This document shows, one piece after another, positions 1-5,740 of a stretch of 9,645 nt of DNA (position 1 is its first letter; every line of letters starts with the position of its first letter). The position numbers and the translations under genes are program-made. Source of the DNA: Nitriliruptoraceae bacterium (GTDB taxonomy: Bacteria; Actinomycetota; Nitriliruptoria; Nitriliruptorales; Nitriliruptoraceae). Under the pieces are notes generated by a model, which was not told the DNA's origin, searched no databases, and worked only from the letters and a program-made list of their open reading frames with translations. The stretch is taken from assembly GCA_007125475.1 (NCBI GenBank), contig SLDB01000388.1, forward strand, positions 1-9,645. Reading direction: 5' to 3'.

Positions 1-485
1 AACACGGCATCCGGCCGCACGTGACGATCACCATCCCCCACCAGGCGGTCCGCGATGGCGAAGGGGTCGTCGAGGCCGCCTGGAGCGGACCGCTGACCTA
101 CGGTGAAGCCCGCCACCTGATCGACGACGCGAGCATCTCCCGGCTGGTCACCGACCCGGCCGGCGTCCCGATCGAGGCCGGAGAGGCGGTCCGCACCGTA
201 CCGACCGGCCTCTACCGGCTCCTGACCGTCCGTGATGCCGGCTGCATCGCCGTCGGGTGCGACGCCCCGGCCGCCTGGTGCGACGTGATGCACCTCGACC
301 AACCCTACCGGCACCTGGGCCGCCTGCGACCCGACAACGCCGCCCTGGGATGCCGACGACACCACCGCAAATACGACCACGGCCACCTACAACTCACCTG
401 GCATCAACACCGACCCGAACTCCGACCACCCCCGCGACCACCCTCGCGACCACCCCCCATACACCAACCACGCGCCGGACCGTGA
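1..485 (+). CDS. DUF222/13E12-type HNH endonuclease, C-terminal part (5' end outside window)
   Basis: The frame is open from the left edge, reading HGIRPHVTITIP, a segment typical of the region before the HNH domain in actinobacterial DUF222 (13E12 repeat) proteins. The GTG at 21 is therefore probably an internal valine. The nuclease domain is visible: a CxxxxC zinc-type pair (CIAVGC), then C-D-V-M-H-L with the metal-site His before a hydrophobic residue, the Asn of RPDN, and the closing C-R-R-H-H. It looks catalytically complete, although Met replaces the first His of the usual H-H pair and the usual Gly-Gly turn is changed with one extra residue. The last ~25 residues are a Pro/Arg-rich tail encoded by a repeated cgaccaccc motif. 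Family members occur in many copies per actinobacterial genome and their biological role is poorly defined; DNA cleavage is inferred from the fold. It converges on the glycosyltransferase gene. Confidence 0.85.
   Translation, partial: HGIRPHVTITIPHQAVRDGEGVVEAAWSGPLTYGEARHLIDDASISRLVTDPAGVPIEAGEAVRTVPTGLYRLLTVRDAGCIAVGCDAPAAWCDVMHLDQPYRHLGRLRPDNAALGCRRHHRKYDHGHLQLTWHQHRPELRPPPRPPSRPPPIHQPRAGP
423..457 (+). repeat. Short cgaccaccc tandem repeat in the 3' end of the HNH gene
   Basis: Three near copies of a cgaccaccc-type unit, separated by one to three bases, encode the Pro/Arg-rich end of the HNH protein. It is low-complexity coding DNA, likely variable by slippage. Confidence 0.6.
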
Positions 486-496
486 CCCCCACCGCA

Positions 497-510
497 ACCC
501 CCGCGGGGGT
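497..510. terminator. Perfect 14-bp GC palindrome after the HNH gene, weak terminator candidate
   Basis: The perfect palindrome acccccgcgggggt begins 12 nt after the HNH stop codon. As RNA it can form a 5-bp stem with a CGCG loop. No U-rich tract follows, so it would be a U-less, actinobacterial-style terminator at best. Position is the main support. Confidence 0.3.
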
Positions 511-616
511 CTGTTCTGGTCCCCGACTGACCTCACCTGCAGCAGGCGTCCCCTGACAAGAGCACGCCCACGCGGGCGCGCGTCGGAGGTCGAGCATGCC
601 CACCGGACATCACGGA

Positions 617-631
617 CGGCGTCCAACGCCG
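617..631 (-). terminator. Small hairpin downstream of the glycosyltransferase gene, weak terminator candidate
   Basis: The sequence cggcgt-cca-acgccg gives a 6-bp perfect stem with a 3-nt loop, about 35 nt past the stop of the minus-strand glycosyltransferase gene. No T-run follows. The rest of the gap 511-665 holds nothing I can name. Confidence 0.25.
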
Positions 632-665
632 GCGGCGGAGTAGGAGAGCCGTGCTGATCAGAACC

Positions 666-1700
666 TCACCCGGGACGGCGATCGACGAGGACATCCTCGT
701 CGTCACCGTCCTCGGTGATCCCCGGCGGGCGCGTGACGCGAACCACCAGGTCGGCCAGCAGACCGATCGAGATCACCTGGAACGCCGCGAACAGGATGAG
801 CAGCGTGTTCGTGGCGATCCGGAAGTCCTTGGTGACCACGTCGAACCCGGTCTTACCCAGGCCGATCGCCAACAGCAGCAGCCCCAGGGGCATGAACACC
901 CTCAGCGGCTCGTAGCTGAGCATCATCCGCACGACCTGCAGCAGGTAGCGGCGGGTGTCGCGGTACCAGTGGAACTTCGACTCGCCCTCCCGTTCGGCGT
1001 ACGAGATCGGGACGTAGGCGACGCTGAGCCCGTCGGAGAGGAACGACATCGTCATCGTCGTCACGCACGAGAAGCCGTTCGGCAGCCGATCCAGGTAGCG
1101 CACCGCCTTGTCGCGGCGGAATGCCCGGAACCCGGAGTTCAGGTCCGGGATCTCCTGTTGCGCGAGGTACTGCGCCAACGAACGGATCGCCCATTTCGCC
1201 GGGACCCGCAGCAGCTTGTTCGTGCCCTCCTCACTGGTTCGGGCACCGACGACCTGGTCGTGGTCACCGAGCGAGTCGACCAGCCACGGGATCTCGTCGT
1301 TGGGGTACGTCATGTCGACGTCGGTCCACACCACCACCCGGCCGCGGGCCTTGCGGGTCCCGGTTCGCCGCGCCCCACCCGAACCGAGGTTGCGCTGGTG
1401 CTCGAAGACACGGATGCGCGCGTCGGCCCGGGCGGCCTGGTGAAGCCGCTCGCGGGTGCCATCGGTCGAGCCGTCGTCGACGGCCACGATCTCCCAGGTG
1501 TAGGCGCTGGCATCCATCGCCGCGGTGATGCGGTCGAGCTCGTCGGCGAGGTGACCGACCTCGTTGTACAGCGGCAGGACGATCGTCACGTCCGGGCGGG
1601 ACCGCCCGGAGGGAACCTCGGAGACCGGGCTCGGCGACGGATCCGCGTCCGTGTCGACGGAAGACGCACCGCCTGTTGTCTCACCGTCCACGCGTGTCAC
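666..1700 (-). CDS. Family 2 glycosyltransferase, polyprenyl-phosphate sugar transferase type, with two C-terminal membrane helices
   Basis: This 344-residue protein probably transfers a sugar from a nucleotide donor to a lipid-phosphate acceptor at the inner face of the membrane, as dolichyl/polyprenyl-phosphate transferases of GT2 do. Residues 38-46 (VTIVLPLYN) and 75-82 (DDGSTDGT) form the nucleotide-binding part of the GT-A fold, and D127-V-D129 is the metal-binding DxD. DLNSGFRAF (186-194) and the REGESKF segment (237-243) match family acceptor-side motifs. Two hydrophobic segments lie near 267-289 and 298-322. The first ~35 residues are Ser/Pro/Asp-rich and look disordered. The GTG start is supported by ggag 7 nt upstream (1708-1711), inside the end of the preceding dehydrogenase gene, whose stop lies 3 nt away. 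That implies one transcript and coupled translation. The actual sugar and acceptor cannot be read from the sequence. Confidence 0.88.
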   Translation of the reverse strand: MTRVDGETTGGASSVDTDADPSPSPVSEVPSGRSRPDVTIVLPLYNEVGHLADELDRITAAMDASAYTWEIVAVDDGSTDGTRERLHQAARADARIRVFEHQRNLGSGGARRTGTRKARGRVVVWTDVDMTYPNDEIPWLVDSLGDHDQVVGARTSEEGTNKLLRVPAKWAIRSLAQYLAQQEIPDLNSGFRAFRRDKAVRYLDRLPNGFSCVTTMTMSFLSDGLSVAYVPISYAEREGESKFHWYRDTRRYLLQVVRMMLSYEPLRVFMPLGLLLLAIGLGKTGFDVVTKDFRIATNTLLILFAAFQVISIGLLADLVVRVTRPPGITEDGDDEDVLVDRRPG

Positions 1701-1703
1701 CAG

Positions 1704-3032
1704 TCAGCTCCGGCGGGTGCCGCGACCCACCCCGTGATAGTGCAGCCCGGCAGCCTGGGCGGCGTCGGCGTCCAAGGCGTTTCGGCCATCGATCACGATC
1801 GGGTAGTCGAGGACGTCACGGAGGGCGCCAAGGTCCATCCCGACGATTTCGGGCCACTCGGTCGCCACCACCGCGGCGTGCGCGCCACGGCAGGCCTCGA
1901 GCGGATCGTCGACCACCTCGACGTCGGGGAGGCGCTCCTTGACCTGGTCGAGGGCGACCGGGTCGTAGACACGTACGTGCGCCCCGGCGTCGAGGAGGTC
2001 CTGCGCCAGGTACAGCGCCGGGGCCTCCCGCAGATCGTCGGTGCCGGGCTTGAACGCCGCCCCCAGCAGCGTGATCGTCTTGTCGGTGAGATGCCACAGC
2101 TCCTCGACGAGCTTGTCGATCACGACCTGGCGCTGGGCGATGTTGATCCGTCGCACCTCCTCGAGGAGGGCGAAGTCGTACCCGACGCTGCGGGACAGGT
2201 GCAGGAACGCGTCGACGTCCTTCGGGAAGCACGAGCCGCCGTACCCGATCCCGGCCTTGAGGAACGCCGGGCCGATCCGCGCGTCGAGCCCCATCCCCTC
2301 GGCGACCACATCCACGTCGGCACCGACCCGGTCACAGACGTTGGCCACCGCATTGATGAACGACAGCCGGGTGGCCAGGAACGCGTTCGAAGCGTGCTTG
2401 ATCAACTCGGCGGTCGGGACGTCCGTCTCGACGACCGGGCAGCCGAGCCGCTCGATCATCGGCGCGTACACCTCGCGCAGCACGTCGCGGGCGGTGTCGC
2501 TGGAGGTGCCGTACACGATGCGGTCGGGCTCGCGGGTGTCCTGCACCGCCACACCCTCGCGGAGGAACTCCGGGTTGGAGGCGACGTGCACGGTCGGCCC
2601 GCCGCCGCGTCGTGCCTCCTGCTCGCGGGCGATGACCTGGGTCAGACGCTCACCGGTGTTCGCCGGCACCGTCGACTTCTCGACCAGCACGATCTCGTCG
2701 GTGGCCTCGCGGGCAACGTCGGCTCCGACGCGCTCGACGAAACGCAGGTCCGGCCCGCCACCGGGAAGCGAGGGCGTGCCGACACACACGAACGCGACCG
2801 CCGCACCGGCCAGCGCCGCGGCGAGGTCGTCGGTGAACGTCAGCGAGCCGTCAGCGGTGACCCGTTCGACGAGCTCGGCGAGCCCCGGCTCGTGGAACGG
2901 AGCCCCGCCGGCGCGCAGGAGCTCGAGCTTGGTGCGGTCGTCATCGAGGCCCACGACGTCGTGGCCGAGCTCGGCGAGGACCGCCGCGGTTGTGAGGCCG
3001 ACGTGGCCGACACCGACGATCACGATCTTCAT
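1704..3032 (-). CDS. ugd: UDP-glucose 6-dehydrogenase family nucleotide-sugar dehydrogenase
   Basis: This 442-residue cytoplasmic enzyme most likely oxidises UDP-glucose to UDP-glucuronate with two NAD+. The N-terminal Rossmann motif GVGHVG (7-12) binds NAD. SNPEFLREG (152-160), K212 and N216 of IKHASNAF, and the catalytic Cys268 in GYGGSCFPKD are all present. AFKPGTDDLREAP (326-338) marks the C-terminal UDP-binding domain. Length and motif order are normal for bacterial Ugd. UDP-ManNAc dehydrogenases share this layout, so the substrate is inferred. The ATG start has gaaggt about 9 nt upstream (3041-3046). The gene is first in a two-gene operon with the glycosyltransferase, suggesting that its product feeds a surface polysaccharide. 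A short GGGGT-GAGA-ACCCC hairpin (3050-3063) sits just upstream of the ribosome site. No lesion is seen. Confidence 0.93.
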   Translation of the reverse strand: MKIVIVGVGHVGLTTAAVLAELGHDVVGLDDDRTKLELLRAGGAPFHEPGLAELVERVTADGSLTFTDDLAAALAGAAVAFVCVGTPSLPGGGPDLRFVERVGADVAREATDEIVLVEKSTVPANTGERLTQVIAREQEARRGGGPTVHVASNPEFLREGVAVQDTREPDRIVYGTSSDTARDVLREVYAPMIERLGCPVVETDVPTAELIKHASNAFLATRLSFINAVANVCDRVGADVDVVAEGMGLDARIGPAFLKAGIGYGGSCFPKDVDAFLHLSRSVGYDFALLEEVRRINIAQRQVVIDKLVEELWHLTDKTITLLGAAFKPGTDDLREAPALYLAQDLLDAGAHVRVYDPVALDQVKERLPDVEVVDDPLEACRGAHAAVVATEWPEIVGMDLGALRDVLDYPIVIDGRNALDADAAQAAGLHYHGVGRGTRRS

Positions 3033-3091
3033 GGGCGGTGACCTTCAGCGGGGTGAGAACCCCCTACACCAGGGATCAGGCGCGCACGTCA

Positions 3092-3123
3092 GGCGGGCTC
3101 ACCGCCGCGCTGGGCGGGCTCAC
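3092..3123. repeat. Two 11-bp direct repeats (ggcgggctcac) 21 bp apart
   Basis: Exact copies lie at 3092-3102 and 3113-3123. The spacing is about two helical turns, which would put both on one face of the DNA, as for a dimeric regulator. They would fall in the 5' leader of ugd if transcription starts near 3145. Function is unknown. Confidence 0.4.
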
Positions 3124-3145
3124 GGCCCCGGTCGGGGAGGTGGAA

Positions 3146-3164
3146 CCAGCGAGTCTAACGCTGG
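3146..3164 (-). promoter_or_regulatory. 19-bp inverted repeat overlapping a -10-like hexamer, candidate ugd operator/promoter
   Basis: The perfect arms ccagcg and cgctgg flank a 7-nt centre. On the minus strand the centre contains TAGACT (3152-3157), which fits the actinobacterial TANNNT -10 consensus and points toward ugd, whose start is about 120 nt away. No clear TTGAC -35 is visible. An operator overlapping a promoter is a common arrangement, but this is inference from symmetry and position. Confidence 0.35.
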
Positions 3165-3220
3165 CACGCCGTCCGCCCAGCGGAGGTCACGCCCCGAGGC
3201 CAGCGACACCGCCGGCGGAG

Positions 3221-3300
3221 GCCACCCATTGTGGGGTGTGGCACGCCCCGCGGTTGCCACCCGTTGTGGGGTGTGGCACGCCCGGCGGTTGCCACCCGCC
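3221..3300. repeat. Two 35-bp tandem repeats plus a partial third copy
   Basis: Copies at 3221-3255 and 3256-3290 match at 33 of 35 positions, and a third begins at 3291 (gccacccg) but breaks off. The bases before the first copy (3211-3218) resemble the unit's end. Within each copy gccaccc can pair with ggtgtggc, with one bulged T, so every unit may fold as a hairpin. There are no spacers between copies, so it is not a CRISPR. It could be a regulatory array, an attenuator or a dispersed intergenic repeat of this genome. Confidence 0.8.
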
Positions 3301-3325
3301 GAGCGCCGCGCCACCACCGGCGGAG

Positions 3326-3351
3326 GGGCACAGGGCACAGGGCACAGGGCA
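3326..3351. repeat. 7-bp tandem repeat (gggcaca), three copies plus a partial one
   Basis: Units at 3326-3332, 3333-3339 and 3340-3346 are identical, and gggca follows at 3347-3351. The period of 7 is not a multiple of 3, which argues against coding here. It lies about 150 nt upstream of the M23 gene and could change copy number by slippage. Confidence 0.75.
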
Positions 3352-3488
3352 GCGGCTGCGAGGAGACGGGGGTTCAGCTCCCGGGCTTCGGTGTCGATAC
3401 CCGGGTCGGACGTTCGGACAGTGGCTCCTCGTCGCATTGACCTGCGGCGTGCGCCATCCTTCGCCGGCCGTCGACTCCCCAGACCCCC

Positions 3489-3493
3489 GGAGG
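3489..3493 (+). promoter_or_regulatory. Shine-Dalgarno site that fixes the M23 peptidase start
   Basis: GGAGG lies 5 nt before the GTG at 3499. The frame is open far upstream, and this site together with the signal peptide that follows selects the start. Confidence 0.85.
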
Positions 3494-3498
3494 TTCGT

Positions 3499-4704
3499 GT
3501 GCGCCGCCCTCTCGTGATCGCTGTCGCGTTCGCGCTCACCGCCACCCTGGCGAGCCCCGCGTCCGCCGACCACACCGACGAGTCGGTGGTCGACATCACC
3601 TTCCCGGTTGCCGGGCCGTACGACGACATCACCTACCGCGACGACTTCCACGACTCGCGCGGTAACCGGCTGCACCTGGCCACCGACATCATGGGTCCCA
3701 AGCACCGCACGCTCCACGCCGCCGTCGACGGGACCGTAGGGTTCACGCCGTACCTCGCCGACGACCCCGACGGCCCGGAACCCCACTACGGCTGGCTGCT
3801 GTCGATCAACGGTGACGACGGTCGGATGTATCGATACCTCCACATCAACAACGACACCCCAGGCACGAACGACGAGGCCGGCGGGCCCGAGCACGCCTTC
3901 GCCCCCAAGATCGCCGACGCGATCCTCGAGAAGGGCAGCACCCTGTCCGCCTCCGACGGGATCCGCGTGAAACGCGGCGAGCACGTCGCCTACCTCGGCG
4001 ACTCGGGGAACGCCTCCACTCCGCACCTGCACTTCGAGATCTTCGAGGAGCACTCGCAGAACTCGCCGCGGATCAACCCGTACGCCTCGCTGAAGGACGC
4101 CGAGGCGCGCGGGGACTACCCCGAGCCGTGGACGACCGGATCGGCCGGGACCACTGATGACGGAGGCGGCGACGACCTGCCGTTCACCGACCTGACCGCC
4201 GACGGTGCCCACACCGGTGCGATCACCCGGCTCGCCGAGGACGGGATCGTCACCGGGTGCGGTGACGGCCGCTACTGCCCGCACGAGGCGGTGAGCCGAG
4301 GCGACCTCGCGGCGTTCCTCGCTGCCGCCCTGGGCCTGGAAGCGGAGCAGGGACCGCGCTTCGACGATGTCGACGACGGTGACGCCAACGCGGCGGCGAT
4401 CGCCGCCGTCGACGAGGCCGGGATCCTCACCGGGTTCGGTGACGACCGGTTCGGACCCGACTCAGCGCTGGAACGCGCCCAGCTCGCGACGATGCTGGTG
4501 CAGGGCTTCGCGATCGGGGCGGCCGACGGCGGGGCGCCGTTCGCCGACGTCGACGCCGACGGCACCCACACCGCGAACATCGCCGCGACATTCGAGGCCG
4601 GCCTGACCGTCGGGTGCAGCGACGACGCCTACTGCCCATGGGACGACGTCACCCGCGGACAGATCGCGACGTTCATCGACAAGGGCCTGGCCACCCTCGA
4701 CTAA
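3499..4704 (+). CDS. Secreted M23 family metallopeptidase with three C-terminal SLH repeats
   Basis: This exported 401-residue zinc peptidase probably cuts peptidoglycan peptide cross-links. The GTG start is set by GGAGG 5 nt upstream and by a clear signal peptide (RR at 2-3, hydrophobic core to about 19, cleavage likely after A-S-A at 23). The M23/LytM core spans about 30-200, with H59-x3-D63 and H176-x-H178 as zinc-site motifs and H115 in YLHIN as a further active-site His, so it looks active. A Gly/Asp/Thr linker (205-226) leads to SLH repeats at 228-283, 286-340 and 346-400, expected to hold the enzyme on the cell wall. Repeats 1 and 3 carry a C-x5-C pair (254/260 and 373/379); repeat 2 lacks both cysteines and the conserved His. 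It is transcribed away from ugd and convergent with the subtilase operon. Some M23 proteins are enzymatically dead regulators, but no key residue is missing here. Confidence 0.92.
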   Translation: MRRPLVIAVAFALTATLASPASADHTDESVVDITFPVAGPYDDITYRDDFHDSRGNRLHLATDIMGPKHRTLHAAVDGTVGFTPYLADDPDGPEPHYGWLLSINGDDGRMYRYLHINNDTPGTNDEAGGPEHAFAPKIADAILEKGSTLSASDGIRVKRGEHVAYLGDSGNASTPHLHFEIFEEHSQNSPRINPYASLKDAEARGDYPEPWTTGSAGTTDDGGGDDLPFTDLTADGAHTGAITRLAEDGIVTGCGDGRYCPHEAVSRGDLAAFLAAALGLEAEQGPRFDDVDDGDANAAAIAAVDEAGILTGFGDDRFGPDSALERAQLATMLVQGFAIGAADGGAPFADVDADGTHTANIAATFEAGLTVGCSDDAYCPWDDVTRGQIATFIDKGLATLD

Positions 4705-4758
4705 CCGTGGTCCTGGGTGATGAGCGATCCGGGTGGCTGATCCCGGTGGCTCATGCCG

Positions 4759-4825
4759 GCGGCTGGTCCCGGGTGGCCGGCCCCGGTGAGCGGCCCCTGC
4801 GGCTGGTCCCGGGTGGCCGGCCCCG
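4759..4825. repeat. Two identical 27-bp direct repeats, 40-bp period
   Basis: Positions 4759-4785 and 4799-4825 are identical over 27 bases, including cccggg and ggccggcc palindromes. Looser copies of tcccgggtggc precede them from about 4728. They fill the gap between two convergent genes; the second copy supplies the left arm of the hairpin at 4815-4841. Confidence 0.85.
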
Positions 4826-4841
4826 TGGTCGGGGTCCGGCC
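4815..4841. terminator. Strong hairpin between convergent genes, likely bidirectional terminator
   Basis: ggccggcccc (4815-4824) pairs with gggg-t-ccggcc (4831-4841) with one bulged T. An inner G-C pair leaves a TGGT loop, about 11 pairs in all. It starts 2 nt past the stop of the minus-strand membrane-protein gene and about 110 nt past the M23 stop. No U-tract follows on either strand, as is frequent in actinobacteria. Confidence 0.6.
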
Positions 4842-4843
4842 GA

Positions 4844-5740
4844 TCACGTCTCCCTAACCGCACCGAGGTGGTCGCGGACGCCCAGGGCGACGGCGAGCGG
4901 GGCGGTCGCCACCAACCCGACGATCCGCGCGACCGCGGTAGAGGCGAACCCGGCCGCCGCCGGCAACGCCACCACCGGTGACAGCAGCGCCGAGATCAGC
5001 TCGGCCAACCCGAGGCCGGACGGGAACACCCCCGCGGCGGCGGCCACCGGCGCCGACGCCGCCAGCACCGCCGGCTGGGTGAAGCTCACCGGCACCCCGA
5101 TCGCGATCAGCACCAGCCACAGGCGGGCGGCGTGCAGCACCGTCGTCGCCACCTCGACGACGACCAGCCCGGCGTAGGGCCGGACCGGCCAGCGTCCGGC
5201 GACCGGCCGCATCAGCACCGCGCACACCCCCACACCGACCACCCCACCGGCGAGGGCCACCAGCCCGACGGCGAGGCTGTGCCCGAGGGCGGCGATCCCG
5301 GCGACGACGAGGGCAGCCGCCACCCACACCCCGGCGGCGACGAGGTTCACGCCGCCGGAGCGCGCCAGGCTCGCCCCGGCGGCGTGCAACGCGTGGAGCC
5401 GTACCAGCGCCGCGCCCGGCAGCGGGAGGATGTTCGCGGCGGTGGCGACCACGACCGTGCGCACCGAGGCTGCCCAGCCGATCGACACCCCCAGACACCG
5501 GGCCATCGCCCGCAGCTCGGCGGCGTTCGCCGCGATCGTCGCCGGCGTCCCGGCGAGCGCGACCACCACCAACGGCCACCAGAGCACGTCGTCGACGGCG
5601 AGGTCGAGCTCGCGCAGCGAGATCACCACCCCGCCGACGAACAGCACCGCGGCGACGAACAGCGCCACCGACCGCCACCGCGGCGGCAGGGTGCGCAGCC
5701 GTGCCAGCCGGGTGAGCGCCGGCGGGAGTCCGTCGCTCAC
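4844..5740 (-). CDS. Flippase-like integral membrane protein (LPG synthase transmembrane domain / UPF0104 type)
   Basis: This 298-residue, very hydrophobic protein resembles the YbhN/UPF0104 family, whose fold is the membrane part of lysyl-phosphatidylglycerol synthase and which is thought to move lipids or lipid-linked material across the membrane. Membrane segments are visible near 24-42, 54-74, 131-151, 155-177, 190-217, 222-240 and 251-285. Family-like features are N103-I-L-P-L-P-G-A-A-L-V-R around 103-114 and the G-V-F-P-S-G-L-G-L-A-E stretch at 237-247. There is no soluble aminoacyl-transferase domain, so it should not make lysyl-lipid itself. The GTG start overlaps the TGA of the upstream subtilase by 4 nt (GTGA) and has only a weak ribosome site (gagcgg), so it is probably translated by coupling. 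It ends an operon with two SLH-anchored proteases. Family assignment is by motif memory, and the substrate is unknown. Confidence 0.75.
   Translation of the reverse strand: MSDGLPPALTRLARLRTLPPRWRSVALFVAAVLFVGGVVISLRELDLAVDDVLWWPLVVVALAGTPATIAANAAELRAMARCLGVSIGWAASVRTVVVATAANILPLPGAALVRLHALHAAGASLARSGGVNLVAAGVWVAAALVVAGIAALGHSLAVGLVALAGGVVGVGVCAVLMRPVAGRWPVRPYAGLVVVEVATTVLHAARLWLVLIAIGVPVSFTQPAVLAASAPVAAAAGVFPSGLGLAELISALLSPVVALPAAAGFASTAVARIVGLVATAPLAVALGVRDHLGAVRET

Larger units (their letters stand above)
3033..3498. other. 466-nt divergent intergenic region with several repeat families
   Basis: This region separates ugd (minus) from the M23 peptidase gene (plus). It holds, in order: a small leader hairpin for ugd (3050-3063), an 11-bp direct repeat at 21-bp spacing (3092-3123), a 19-bp inverted repeat over a -10-like hexamer (3146-3164), two 35-bp tandem repeats with partial flanking copies (3211-3300), and a 7-bp tandem repeat (3326-3351). 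Open frames cross it on both strands, but they have repeat-driven composition and no recognisable protein, so I treat it as non-coding. Promoters for both flanking genes should lie here. I could not assign a convincing -35/-10 pair for the M23 gene. Confidence 0.7.

Noticed and set aside
21..23. GTG at 21 as the start of the HNH gene
   Set aside because: The frame continues to the left edge and encodes the family segment R-P-H-V-T-I upstream of and across it, so it is internal.
651..3041. A 796-codon + strand open frame covering both ugd and the glycosyltransferase gene
   Set aside because: It is antisense to two genes with full catalytic motifs. Its composition (Arg/Val/Asp/His-rich, no domain) is what GC-rich antisense frames give.
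3211..3300. CRISPR array
   Set aside because: The 35-bp units are directly adjacent with no spacers, only two full copies exist, and no cas gene is near.
3437..3465. TTGACC hexamer as the -35 of an M23 promoter
   Set aside because: No TANNNT-like hexamer lies at 16-18 nt spacing, so the match alone is too weak.
2041..3498. Long in-frame upstream extension of the M23 peptidase gene
   Set aside because: It runs antisense through ugd and the repeat region with no recognisable domain, while GGAGG and a clean signal peptide place the start at 3499.
3038..3632. Open frames on both strands across the ugd-M23 intergenic region
   Set aside because: Their sequence is driven by the 35-bp and 7-bp repeats, they lack convincing starts, and the 7-bp period is not a multiple of three.
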